64,000 nt of DNA. Source: Gemella sp. zg-570. GTDB lineage: Bacteria; Bacillota; Bacilli; Staphylococcales; Gemellaceae. The stretch is taken from positions 953,501 through 1,017,500 of the forward strand of contig NZ_CP076443.1 of NCBI RefSeq assembly GCF_018866345.1, in the 5' to 3' direction. The notes beneath the pieces are model-generated. The model was given only the letters and a program-made list of their open reading frames with translations, searched no databases and was not told the DNA's origin. Shown one piece after another: positions 28,522 to 37,438 of the stretch. How positions within the stretch are numbered: position 1 is the stretch's first letter; the number at the start of each line of letters is the position of its first letter. The translations under genes were made by a program, and so were the position numbers.

Positions 28522-29247
28522 TTAATTTCTAACAAAAATTAATTCTTTCTCAGAAGATAAGTCTTCTTTGTAACCATAATTATCAAATTCTATATTTTTT
28601 ATTTCTTCAATACTATCAATATTCTTTTCTATGAGCTGACTTAAAAATTTACCCCTAGCCTTTTTAGAAATAGTAGAATGAACTTTTAATTCTCCGTCTT
28701 TTTTCTCCATAAATATTATTTTTATAAGTTTACTCCTCAAGTCTTTTGAAAAAACTTCTTCAAATTCTTTTGAGAGTAGAGAAATAGCAAAATCTTCATT
28801 CTTTAAAAATTCGTCATATTCACTACGCCAGTATTGTTTTAAGGACATACTCCCTACCTTGATATTTTGAAGAAAATCTAGTCTGTGTTCGGATATTTTT
28901 TCGTATGCACTAATAATACCATAAAAGGACGAGGCAATAAAAACATTAGCACCCACATAGTCTTTTTCCTTTTCGGTTAGGGCCACTCTTTTTATATTGC
29001 GATACATTAAACCGTCAAATAAGTTTATAGCTTCGTATATTTTGGCATCAAGACTAGCTATATTTTTTAAACGCAAGCTTTCTTTTTGAGCCTGCTCTTC
29101 TTTAATTTTGTATATCCTTGCTAAGTCTTTTATATCATACTTCAATAAAACGTCTAAAATCATCTTACTTTTTTCAGGCAAGGTCTCAAGTTTTTGGTTA
29201 CTACTATCAATTTTCATTTCCTTAGCAGTAGGTATTAAAATTTTCAT
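28522..29247 (-). CDS. yaaA: Peroxide stress protein YaaA (UPF0246)
   Basis: 241 residues from the ATG at 29247 behind AGGAG. Family marks are the opening 'MKILIPTAKEMK', 'AINLFDGLMYRNIK' and 'KARGKFLSQLIEKN' (the conserved ARG motif). In E. coli YaaA lowers free iron under peroxide stress and limits oxidative DNA damage. It is divergent from sodA across a 150-base spacer with a PerR-like box, consistent with joint control by oxidative stress. Confidence 0.93.
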   Translation of the reverse strand: MKILIPTAKEMKIDSSNQKLETLPEKSKMILDVLLKYDIKDLARIYKIKEEQAQKESLRLKNIASLDAKIYEAINLFDGLMYRNIKRVALTEKEKDYVGANVFIASSFYGIISAYEKISEHRLDFLQNIKVGSMSLKQYWRSEYDEFLKNEDFAISLLSKEFEEVFSKDLRSKLIKIIFMEKKDGELKVHSTISKKARGKFLSQLIEKNIDSIEEIKNIEFDNYGYKEDLSSEKELIFVRN

Positions 29248-29336
29248 ATACAACTCCTATAATTTAATACACTAACCATTATATACAAAAAAATTTCTTT
29301 TGCAATTAAAAACTATTTTAGATATAAGCAAATACT

Positions 29337-29373
29337 TTGTTGAAAATATTAAAATTAGTTATAATAAATATAA
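29337..29373 (+). promoter_or_regulatory. sodA promoter with overlapping PerR-like box
   Basis: TTGTTG (29337-29342) and TATAAT (29360-29365) are 17 bases apart. TTATAATAAATATAA (29359-29373) matches the PerR consensus TTATAATNATTATAA at all but one defined position and covers the -10, placing it well for repression. The AT-rich background makes chance matches possible. Confidence 0.5.
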
Positions 29374-29397
29374 ATTAATTTCTTGGAGGAATAAAAA

Positions 29398-30030
29398 ATG
29401 AAGTTTGAATTACCAAAATTACCCTACGGCTATGATTTCTTAGAACCAGTAATAGACAAGGCTACTATGGAAATACACCACTCTAAACACCACGCCGCCT
29501 ATGTAAATAACCTAAACGCAGCTCTGGAAAAACATCCCGACTTCGAGTTTACCTGTATAGGCAGTGTATTGGAAAATATTGATAAAGTTCCTGCCGACAT
29601 TAAACAGGCTGTAATCAACAATGGAGGTGGCCACTTAAATCACCTACTATTTTGGAAATCTCTAGCAGCTCCAGATACTTCTGTCTTGACTGGGGAAATA
29701 AAAGAAAAAATAGATGCTGACCTTGGAGGTTATGAAAAATTTGTAGACTTATTCTCAGCGGCGGCAACTAGTCGTTTTGGAAGTGGTTGGGCTTGGCTTG
29801 TTCTTAACAAAGACGGTAAACTAGAAGTTATCTCAACTCCAAACCAGGATTCGCCTGTAATGGAAGGAAAATTCCCACTTCTTGGACTAGATGTTTGGGA
29901 ACATGCTTATTACTTAAATTACCAAAACCGCAGACCTGAATACATCAAAGAATTTTTCAGGGTAGTAAACTGGGATTTCGTAAACTCTCGCCTGGAAAAA
30001 GCCAAAAACCACTGTGGTTGCAATAAATAA
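29398..30030 (+). CDS. sodA: Superoxide dismutase, Mn/Fe type
   Basis: 210 residues. Metal ligands are visible: His27 in '[13 protein letters not shown]', a second His in '[12 protein letters not shown]', and the Asp and His of '[14 protein letters not shown]'. '[10 protein letters not shown]' is also characteristic. The set fits the Mn or cambialistic group, but metal choice is not certain. It removes superoxide in the cytoplasm. A strong ribosome binding site precedes it, and codon use is more GC-rich than its neighbours, as in highly expressed genes. Confidence 0.97.
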   Translation: MKFELPKLPYGYDFLEPVIDKATMEIHHSKHHAAYVNNLNAALEKHPDFEFTCIGSVLENIDKVPADIKQAVINNGGGHLNHLLFWKSLAAPDTSVLTGEIKEKIDADLGGYEKFVDLFSAAATSRFGSGWAWLVLNKDGKLEVISTPNQDSPVMEGKFPLLGLDVWEHAYYLNYQNRRPEYIKEFFRVVNWDFVNSRLEKAKNHCGCNK

Positions 30031-30034
30031 AAAT

Positions 30035-30067
30035 AAAAATCAACTAAGAAATTCTTAGTTGATTTTT
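30035..30067. terminator. sodA terminator
   Basis: A nearly loop-free inverted repeat with 16-base arms (AAAAATCAACTAAGAA and its complement) ends in T runs on both strands. Confidence 0.9.
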
Positions 30068-30162
30068 ATTCTCTCAGGTAAATTATAAATTTTTTATATA
30101 TTTTTAAAATTCTTATGCCATAATAAATTTCATTTTAAATTTTTAAAATAAATTATAAGTAT

Positions 30163-30306
30163 TTATATTTCAAATTTTTCTGTGGCTTCTTTACACTCCC
30201 CGTATTTATTACTAACAATTTTTTTCTGCTTTCTCCTCTTTTTATTTCTTATGTATTTTAAAGCTTTACTCTTATTACCCAAATTTTTCAGACCTGATAA
30301 AATTTA
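30163..30306 (-). pseudogene. Unrecognised C-terminal protein remnant after the res gene
   Basis: A leftward open stretch of about 47 codons bounded upstream by a stop, with no start. It is very basic ('KALKYIRNKKRRKQKKI') and ends 'YGECKEATEKFEI'. I do not recognise it. It may be a relic of DNA displaced when the restriction-modification locus arrived. Confidence 0.3.
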
Positions 30307-30323
30307 TTTGAACTTACTGCATA

Positions 30324-32582
30324 CTAGAATATCTCCGCAAGTAAAAGCCAACTATTATTTTTCATATCTTCTACATAGTCTGTATTATTTAAATATAGTT
30401 CATCATTTCTATCTCTAACAAAACCAAACTTGTATCCGTGTTTTTTTGCAAATTCTTTAAATGCTTCAAACTTATTTTCTACTTGAATATCGATATTTTT
30501 ACTTTGTCCGTTTTTCTCTCCTCCTTTAGTTTCAATCAACCAGATTGAACCATCTTGAAGTTGAATAATATAGTCGGGATAAAATAGTCTTTGTTTATCA
30601 AAATTTGTTCCATAAACTACTGATAGATATTGTTGTCCACTATCTCCATTTTTATACACATATTTCACATTAGGATTTTTCTCACAATATTTTTCAAATA
30701 GTCTTTCTGATGTAGACCGAAAATCGTCTGTAATCATAGATGTATTATATTCCTTATACACATTCGTTTCTAAATTTCTTACGTTTGGTTCAAATGGAAC
30801 ATAACGATAATGTTCTTCAGACGGAATTACAAAATCTTCAATTCTGTTTTCCAACCACTGCACCTGCAAATATTTTATTCCGGAAAATGTAATAAAATCC
30901 TCTTTTAATCTATCAACATTATTAATAATAAAAGCGTAAAATTCTCTTAGGTTTAAATTTAGTAATTTATATCTCTTATTCCCAAAATTCCCTCCTAGGA
31001 ATAATGTTTTAAGTATTTGATGTGTCTTGTCATAGCTAAGTCCGATATGTTTTTTAATGGCATCAACGCAATGCTGTCTATCAATACCGTGAATGTGGGT
31101 ATTTACTTCAATATCCATTATTCCATATTGTGCATGTTCTTCATTTACTTGCATTAGTGTAGAATATTTACCTGTTAGGTATTTTCTTTTTAAGCTTGTA
31201 CCAAAAATAAAACCGGCATTTTCTAGTCTTTTTCTATTTTCTTGTTTTATACTGTCTAATGAATATTTTTCTTTAAAAAATTCATAGATACGATTACGCA
31301 TTTCTTGTTCGTCTACATAGTTGCCGTCCTGATTTCTAAGTTCTTTTTTAAGTTTTATAGTTTTTACTTCATCTTTTAAAAATAATCTCTGCGTTTCAAA
31401 TCCGCTACCAGCTTTTATTACATCTAATTTATATTTTTCATCAAATGTATATAGATATGAACAGTCTAGTATATCTCTTCCATAATGTTTTGCCTTTGGC
31501 ATTCTTCTAAGTCTACCTAGCGTTTGAATTTCAAATGTATCACTCATGTTCTCACGCAGTTTTACAAGTATCTTGGCACGAGGGCAATCCCAGCCAGTAG
31601 CTAGTGCTTGTTTGAAAAGTAAAAATACAGGGCTTGCATTAGCTTTTGTAATGCTGTCTTCATCTCTTGTTCCGATATTTATTTTTCCTAGTTTTTTAGA
31701 TTTTCTGTCTTTGTCTTCCTTATTTTCTGCACTAAACCATGAAGCCAGTAGTTTATTTTGATAACTATAGCCCATGTTATTCAATTTGTTTTCTACAAAT
31801 TCAATAAGTTCATCATTTAAATTTGGAAATTGAACTAAAACAAGAGGTCTTACATCTTCTTTTTCATCTATATAGGCTTGTGCAATTTCTTTTCTAACTT
31901 CGTCTGCTTTTTCTAGTAGTATTTCTGCTTCATTTTTGGGGTCAATTACACTTACTGATTCTAATCCTTTATTAATATACATAAAGCGAGTAATTAATTC
32001 TTCATTGATTACATCAAGTTCTGGTATTTCATAAAATTCTCCAACAACTCTTTTATTTGGTGTAGCAGATACTCTTATTTCATATTTTGCATTGATACTT
32101 GAAATAATATCATCTGCTTTAGATGTATTATTTTGATGTTCTTCATCTATGATAATAATAAAGTTTTTACCTTTTCTATGTGCTTCAGAAATTCTTTCAA
32201 ATAGATTTTTTCTTTCGCTTTCTCTTATGGCAGTATTATCTTTTTTAGTAATTGTTTCCCAGTTAATAAAGTAGCTTGTGCCAGAAACAAATCCACTAGA
32301 TAAAATATCAAATAAAGTTCCTGTTTTTAAAGTCGGTGAAAATCGACACATTTTTTCTTTTGACTGTTCTTCAAGTTCTCCCTTGCCCGGACAAAACCAA
32401 CAAATAATATCATCTTCATGATAATCTAAATATTTTTCAATGTAGGCTACTAAAATTATTGTTTTACCACTTCCTGTAGGACTTTGCAGGACAATTTTGG
32501 GTTTAGACTTACTATTTGTTGTTTTTTCAAAAAGAAAGTCTACTGCTTTTTCTTGAAAATCTTTAAGTTTTAATCCAATCAT
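30324..32582 (-). CDS. res: Type III restriction enzyme Res subunit (helicase-nuclease)
   Basis: 752 residues. Helicase motifs appear in order: Walker A 'SPTGSGKTIILVAY', DEAD-box-like 'IIIDEEHQNN', motif III 'VSATPNKR' and motif VI 'TLGRLRRMP'. Near the C-terminus 'DGSIWLIETKGGEK' after 'DYIIQL' is a PD-(D/E)xK nuclease core. It is shorter than EcoP1I-type Res (about 970), in line with the compact type III group. With Mod it cleaves DNA between inversely oriented unmethylated sites. Its ATG overlaps the mod stop (ATGA), so translation is coupled. Confidence 0.92.
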   Translation of the reverse strand: MIGLKLKDFQEKAVDFLFEKTTNSKSKPKIVLQSPTGSGKTIILVAYIEKYLDYHEDDIICWFCPGKGELEEQSKEKMCRFSPTLKTGTLFDILSSGFVSGTSYFINWETITKKDNTAIRESERKNLFERISEAHRKGKNFIIIIDEEHQNNTSKADDIISSINAKYEIRVSATPNKRVVGEFYEIPELDVINEELITRFMYINKGLESVSVIDPKNEAEILLEKADEVRKEIAQAYIDEKEDVRPLVLVQFPNLNDELIEFVENKLNNMGYSYQNKLLASWFSAENKEDKDRKSKKLGKINIGTRDEDSITKANASPVFLLFKQALATGWDCPRAKILVKLRENMSDTFEIQTLGRLRRMPKAKHYGRDILDCSYLYTFDEKYKLDVIKAGSGFETQRLFLKDEVKTIKLKKELRNQDGNYVDEQEMRNRIYEFFKEKYSLDSIKQENRKRLENAGFIFGTSLKRKYLTGKYSTLMQVNEEHAQYGIMDIEVNTHIHGIDRQHCVDAIKKHIGLSYDKTHQILKTLFLGGNFGNKRYKLLNLNLREFYAFIINNVDRLKEDFITFSGIKYLQVQWLENRIEDFVIPSEEHYRYVPFEPNVRNLETNVYKEYNTSMITDDFRSTSERLFEKYCEKNPNVKYVYKNGDSGQQYLSVVYGTNFDKQRLFYPDYIIQLQDGSIWLIETKGGEKNGQSKNIDIQVENKFEAFKEFAKKHGYKFGFVRDRNDELYLNNTDYVEDMKNNSWLLLAEIF

Positions 32583-34228
32583 ATCTCTCCAACCTCCTTA
32601 AGTTCACTTCTGTAGTAATATTCAGGAATATTGATTACAGAAACATTTTTATCGTCTAATATTCTTTGATGGCTTCTTGATAAGAAGATACCCGAGCTAA
32701 TAAATAGTTTTCCATATTCTTTTATAGTATTAACTATTTCATCAAGTTTATCTTCATCATCTAAAATAATATATTTTTTATTGTCTATTTCAATGTGATA
32801 TTCTAGTTCAATTAGTTCTTTAATATGTTCTAGCATTTTTTCAGAGATACTTTCTTCATCTTCATCACTTTCATATTTAGCAATAAATTTTGTTTTAAAG
32901 TATTTTAAGTTATGGGGTAAGTCTTCTTGAATATTTTTTAATCTTTGGTAGGTTACTTCCTCGCAAATATTATTTTCATTATTGGTGCAAAGAATATATT
33001 TACGATTTCCTCCGTCTTCTTTATTTAGTTGCATTACTGCATGCCCCGTTGTGCCTGACCCTGCGAAAAAGTCTAAAATAATTTTATTTGTTCTGTTATT
33101 TTCAGTAAATCTAATTAAATATTTAATTAAAGATGTAGGTTTTGGATAAGTCATGGAATTATTAGGAACTAAAATATTAAGTTCTTTTTTTGCTCCTTCA
33201 TTTGTTTCAACTCTACACTCATTCATAGAAATAATATCTGAAGGACGTTTTATTCTTTCCCCAACTCTAACATAACGTGGAGAAAATTTTTTAGATTTTA
33301 TTACAAAAGTTGTTTCGTTAAGTACCTCCTCATCTACTGTTTCTTGAGTCCATTTAAAACATCCTCTTAAAACAAAATCTTCTTTTGAAAATCCGTCAAC
33401 AATATCTAAATCATTTTTTAATTCTATTTTTCCATAATTTCCTTTTTTAAATTTTCCATTAAAACTAAATTTAACTTTTGATTTATCAAACTTTATATCT
33501 CTAACTGTATTTCCTTCATTCAACAAAGGCATATCTCCACCAAGAGTAATTCCAGCATTATATTTAATATCAGTTCTATTTTTTTCATAACAAATAACAT
33601 ATTCAAATTTATTTCTTACTTTCTTAGATAATGAAGGTGGGGTTGACGTTTTATTCCACTTATAAATTGCAATAAAATTTTCTTCCCCAAACACTTCATC
33701 ACAAAGTAATTTTAGTTGTGCTTGTTCATTATCATCAATAGAGATAAAAATAACACCCTCATCACTTAAAAGCTCTCTGGCAATTTCAAGTCTTTGTTCC
33801 ATAAAGGATAGCCATTTGCTATGTGAATAACCGTCTGTTTTATCAACAAAGCTGTCGTTATAAATGAAGTCCTTGTTACCCGTATTATAAGGCGGGTCGA
33901 TATAGATAACATCAATTTTCCCCTTGTGTGTTTTTTCAAGGAGTTTTAGGGAGTGGAGATTGTCCCCCTCTAATAAAAAATTGTAAACTTCATTTTCTTT
34001 TACTGTGATTTTTCTATTCTCATCTTCACAGAATACGGGTATGTTGTGTTCTAACATTTCATCTACTTTTTCTGTGTGTTTTTCCCAGACTAGACCGTAT
34101 TTTTTCTCGTTAAGTGCTGTTTCAATTTGACCCAAAGCTCTTAGACTTTCATCATCTTGATGTTCCCCTTTTAGTTTATTTAAAAAGTCTAGCATTTTCT
34201 GTCTTTTTTGCTGTGATATGTTTGCCAT
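32579..34228 (-). CDS. mod: Type III DNA methyltransferase Mod subunit
   Basis: 549 residues. The catalytic 'IDPPYNTGNKDF' (DPPY at about 111) comes before the SAM-binding 'LDFFAGSGTTGHAV' (about 390), which is the beta-class order of type III adenine methyltransferases. The region between them (about 200-370) is the variable target-recognition domain and sets the site. It methylates one strand of an asymmetric site and guides Res. No simple repeats were seen in the gene, so there is no sign of slippage-based phase variation. Confidence 0.93.
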   Translation of the reverse strand: MANISQQKRQKMLDFLNKLKGEHQDDESLRALGQIETALNEKKYGLVWEKHTEKVDEMLEHNIPVFCEDENRKITVKENEVYNFLLEGDNLHSLKLLEKTHKGKIDVIYIDPPYNTGNKDFIYNDSFVDKTDGYSHSKWLSFMEQRLEIARELLSDEGVIFISIDDNEQAQLKLLCDEVFGEENFIAIYKWNKTSTPPSLSKKVRNKFEYVICYEKNRTDIKYNAGITLGGDMPLLNEGNTVRDIKFDKSKVKFSFNGKFKKGNYGKIELKNDLDIVDGFSKEDFVLRGCFKWTQETVDEEVLNETTFVIKSKKFSPRYVRVGERIKRPSDIISMNECRVETNEGAKKELNILVPNNSMTYPKPTSLIKYLIRFTENNRTNKIILDFFAGSGTTGHAVMQLNKEDGGNRKYILCTNNENNICEEVTYQRLKNIQEDLPHNLKYFKTKFIAKYESDEDEESISEKMLEHIKELIELEYHIEIDNKKYIILDDEDKLDEIVNTIKEYGKLFISSGIFLSRSHQRILDDKNVSVINIPEYYYRSELKEVGEI

Positions 34229-34318
34229 GATTTTTCCTTTCTGTCTTTTTTTCTTATTGTATCATAAAATAGAATTTTATTGAATTTTTGGTGTTTTTTA
34301 TTTTTTACACTTGCTTTT

Positions 34319-34948
34319 CTAGTCCAAAAACCTGGTATTTTGCAAATTTTTTTTGTTTTTTCTCTGTATTAACCAGTTGTAGCAAGTCGTCTTTGCTACT
34401 CCTAGTATTATAGCCGCTTCTCGAATATTTACTTCTTCTAGTTTCCACTTTTGATAAACTTCTTCAAAATTATCCGGCACTTCCTTTTTAGGCCGTCCAA
34501 ACCTAACCCCTTTTTTCTTTGCCTCTATTATCCCCTCCTTTTGCCTCTGAAGTGTGTTCTCACGTTCAACTTGTGCAACGTAGGATAATACCTGTAAGAC
34601 TAAATCTGAAATAAATCGTCCTGTAATATTATTATCAAAGGCCGACTTAGTATTGAGTAGTTCTAAATCAATAACCCTAATATCCACCTCACATTCTCTT
34701 ACCAAGTAACGCCATTGTTCAAGAATCTCGTCATAATTTCTTCCCAAACGATCAATTGATTTAATTACAATTTCATCTCCTTTTTTTAGACGTTTTATCA
34801 TTTGTCTGTAAGATCTTCTGTTAAAATCTTTCCCCGACATCTTATCAATATAAATATATCTGCGGCTAATACCATTTTCGTACATAGCCGTCAACTGGCG
34901 TTCAATATTTTGTTCTCTTGTTGATACTCTTATATAACCGTATTTCAT
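34319..34948 (-). CDS. Serine recombinase (resolvase/invertase family)
   Basis: 209 residues from the ATG at 34948 (TTGGAG upstream). The catalytic domain has 'YGYIRVSTREQNIERQL' (nucleophile Ser9), 'GDEIVIKSIDRLGRNYDEI' and 'QRQKEGIIEAKKKGVRFGRP'. The C-terminal helix-turn-helix is 'INIREAAIILGVAKTTC' in outline. It is a small resolvase or invertase, not a large phage integrase. It lies 90 bases upstream of mod on the same strand, perhaps a mark of how the R-M locus was acquired. No obvious res site or invertible segment was found. Confidence 0.92.
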   Translation of the reverse strand: MKYGYIRVSTREQNIERQLTAMYENGISRRYIYIDKMSGKDFNRRSYRQMIKRLKKGDEIVIKSIDRLGRNYDEILEQWRYLVRECEVDIRVIDLELLNTKSAFDNNITGRFISDLVLQVLSYVAQVERENTLQRQKEGIIEAKKKGVRFGRPKKEVPDNFEEVYQKWKLEEVNIREAAIILGVAKTTCYNWLIQRKNKKNLQNTRFLD

Positions 34949-34995
34949 AGTTGATATCTCCAATATTTTTTAGCCTATTATCTCAAATAATATAA

Positions 34996-35052
34996 ATAAT
35001 AAAAAAAGAATTTCGATGAATTTTATACCACATGAAATTCTTTTTTATTATT
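34996..35052. terminator. Terminator of the gat operon; blank spacer around it
   Basis: Long arms centred on AAAAAAGAATTTC and GAAATTCTTTTTT enclose a 19-base loop, with T-rich tails on both strands. The rest of the 34949-35265 spacer shows nothing recognisable. Confidence 0.8.
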
Positions 35053-35265
35053 TATTCATAAGTTTTTATCCTATATTTCAAAAGATAGAGTAATGCCCTT
35101 TAATATTTAGGGTAGAAATGCTTATTCAGGCTGAAATTTATAACAAAGTAGATTTATTTTTATTTGTTAGTTGTAAGATTTTACGAAAAATATTTTTAGT
35201 AAAATAATATAAATTTTTTAGTAAGAAGGATTGAATTAAAAATTAACTCCTTTTGCATATTGATT

Positions 35266-36297
35266 TTATGATTTTATTAAGACTTTTATTTCATTACCTG
35301 CCATTACAGTTTCAAATGCTTGTCTTGCTTCTTCTATGCTGAAAATTTTTGTAATCATTTTATCTGTCGCAATTTTTCCTTGCGATAATAATTCTAAGGC
35401 TAGCACCCAAGATGATGGTTTTTGAGAGCGAGAACCGATATAACGTAATTCTCTTTGGATAATTGATTCTTGGTCTAGTGAGTTGCGTTTTTCAGCAAAC
35501 AGTCCAACTTGAACAAAATCTCCTTTTTTCTTAACTAGGGGTAGGGCTGAATTTACTGCGATAACAGCACCAGAACAATCAAAGGCTTTATCAACTCCGT
35601 AACCATTAGTTTCTCTTAGGACAATTTCTTCTAAATTTTCTTTTAGGCTGTCTACTATGATATCAATTCCTATTTCTTTAGCAAGATTTAAACGTGGCAT
35701 ATCTTTTGTTATACCAGTTAGGATAACTTTTGCACCATTTGCTTTTGCTACTTGAGATAGTAATAAACCTATTGGTCCTGGACCGATAACTAAAACTACA
35801 TCTCCATCTTTAACAGATGTTTTTTCCATAACTGCATGGGTACAACAAGCTAGAGGTTCTGTTAGTGAAGCAGCTTCTAAACTTACGTTATCTGGTAAAA
35901 CGTGGCAACTTTCTTCTCTTGATAAAACATATTTAGCCATACTTCCGTTAATTTGTGTTCCAATACCCTTTCTTTTACTGCATAGGTTATAATCTTTACT
36001 TTGGCAATAGATACATTCTCCACAAGTTTCAAAGGTAGTTTCACTCGTTACCCTATCACCCACCCTAATATTTTTCACATTTTCTCCTACTTCTACGACC
36101 CTTCCAGAAAATTCATGACCTAATGTTACTGGAAGATTTTTACTATTGTATTCTCCTTTGAAGGTATGAATATCAGAACCACATATACCAGTAAAGCCTA
36201 CTGCAATTTTAACTTTATCTCCGTAAACTTTTGGTTCTTCTAGTTCTAAAATTTCTAAATTGTCATAACCTGCTTTTGTTTTTACTACTGATAACAT
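35266..36297 (-). CDS. Zinc-dependent alcohol/polyol dehydrogenase (MDR family)
   Basis: 343 residues. Catalytic zinc ligands are in 'GICGSDIHTFKG' and 'LGHEFSGRVVEVGENV'. The structural zinc lobe has four cysteines ('CGECIYCQSKDYNLC'), and the cofactor fold has 'VVLVIGPGPIGLLLSQVA'. It resembles sorbitol, threonine and galactitol-phosphate dehydrogenases. It starts one base after the stop of the GatD-like gene and ends the operon. It could act on a second polyol or on an epimer; the substrate is not fixed. Confidence 0.88.
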   Translation of the reverse strand: MLSVVKTKAGYDNLEILELEEPKVYGDKVKIAVGFTGICGSDIHTFKGEYNSKNLPVTLGHEFSGRVVEVGENVKNIRVGDRVTSETTFETCGECIYCQSKDYNLCSKRKGIGTQINGSMAKYVLSREESCHVLPDNVSLEAASLTEPLACCTHAVMEKTSVKDGDVVLVIGPGPIGLLLSQVAKANGAKVILTGITKDMPRLNLAKEIGIDIIVDSLKENLEEIVLRETNGYGVDKAFDCSGAVIAVNSALPLVKKKGDFVQVGLFAEKRNSLDQESIIQRELRYIGSRSQKPSSWVLALELLSQGKIATDKMITKIFSIEEARQAFETVMAGNEIKVLIKS

Positions 36298-36298
36298 A

Positions 36299-37345
36299 TT
36301 ATTCTCCTTGAGGTTTAATTAATACTTTGTTGTATACTTCTTCTTTGTTTAAAATCATTTGGAAAGCTTTGGCAACTTCTTCCACTAAAAATCTATGAGA
36401 AATAAAACTATCAACTTTAATAATTTCTTTGGTTAATAATTCTATGGCATTAGTCCATTCACGACCAGGAAATGGTGCAGAATAAGAATTCCAAAATCCT
36501 TTTAAGGTTAATTCTTTTCTAAAAATACTTTCAAAGGCTTCTTCTTTTAATAAAACATCTTTATAAGCTATACCTGTATAACCTATCTTGCCACTTTTTT
36601 TAGTAATTAAAAGTGCTTGCTCTTGTGTTATAGGACTTCCTGCACATTCTAAAGAAATATCTGCTCCAAAACCTGCTGTGTATTCATATACTTTTTCTTT
36701 TAAATTTTCTTCTAGGGAGTTTATGGTATGACTTGCTCCTAACTCTTTAGCTTTTTCAAGTTTTTTGTTATCAATATCGACTACTATAATTTTACTTGCT
36801 CCCAAGGCTTTTACTGCCTGCATAGTTAGCATACCAATTGTTCCAGCTCCCAAAATAACAATACTGTCTCCCAGTTGAACTTTTATACCCATAACTGCGT
36901 GCATAACAACTGCTAGAGGTTCTATAAAACTTGCTCTTTCAAAATCTAAATTACCTATATTTAAAAGATTTTCTTCTGGTAGAGTGCAATATTCTGCAAA
37001 TCCTCCGTAAAAGTGAGTGCCTATCATTTTATAATTTTCGCACATAGAGTAATTTCCTTGTTCACAATAACTACATTTTTTACAAGGTAAAAATGGCACT
37101 GCCACCACTCTATCTCCTACTTTGAATTTTGTAACTTCATTTCCCACTTCTACTACTCGCCCAGAAAATTCATGACCCATAACTGCTGGGTAAGAATATT
37201 TCCACCTAGTTTGCATTTTGTGAATATCTGAACCACATATTCCACAAGCCATAACTTTTATTTTTACATCTTTTTTACCACAAGCTATTTCTTCAACTTC
37301 CCTAGTTTCTATCTTTGTTCCTTCGTATAATACTGCTGCTTTCAC
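36299..37345 (-). CDS. gatD: Galactitol-1-phosphate 5-dehydrogenase-like enzyme
   Basis: 348 residues of the zinc MDR family: 'CGICGSDIHKMQ', 'MGHEFSGRVVEVGNEV', a cysteine lobe 'PCKKCSYCEQGNYSMC', and 'IVILGAGTIGMLTMQAV'. The C-terminal 'GFWNSYSAPFPGREWTNAIELL' is typical of GatD proteins. GatD oxidises galactitol-1-phosphate to tagatose-6-phosphate. Its place after gatABC supports this. No tagatose-6-phosphate kinase or aldolase gene is in the cluster, so later steps must be encoded elsewhere. Confidence 0.85.
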   Translation of the reverse strand: MKAAVLYEGTKIETREVEEIACGKKDVKIKVMACGICGSDIHKMQTRWKYSYPAVMGHEFSGRVVEVGNEVTKFKVGDRVVAVPFLPCKKCSYCEQGNYSMCENYKMIGTHFYGGFAEYCTLPEENLLNIGNLDFERASFIEPLAVVMHAVMGIKVQLGDSIVILGAGTIGMLTMQAVKALGASKIIVVDIDNKKLEKAKELGASHTINSLEENLKEKVYEYTAGFGADISLECAGSPITQEQALLITKKSGKIGYTGIAYKDVLLKEEAFESIFRKELTLKGFWNSYSAPFPGREWTNAIELLTKEIIKVDSFISHRFLVEEVAKAFQMILNKEEVYNKVLIKPQGE

Positions 37346-37374
37346 TTTATTCTCCTTTCTTACTATACAAAAAA

Positions 37375-37417
37375 GGTAGTTAATATTTAATAGGAAACCT
37401 ACAAATACCTAACTACC
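37375..37417 (-). terminator. Intercistronic terminator-like hairpin between gatC and gatD
   Basis: GGTAGTTA and TAACTACC arms are followed on the leftward transcript by six T residues. It sits between the PTS genes and the dehydrogenases, so it may reduce read-through and set their ratio. Confidence 0.6.
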
Positions 37418-37438
37418 GCTTCTGTAAATTAAATATTA

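Noticed and set aside
30182-30418. Rightward hydrophobic frame of 78 codons at the end of the res gene
   Set aside because: It overlaps the conserved C-terminus of Res on the opposite strand, has no ribosome binding site, and its apparent hydrophobicity comes from T-rich DNA.
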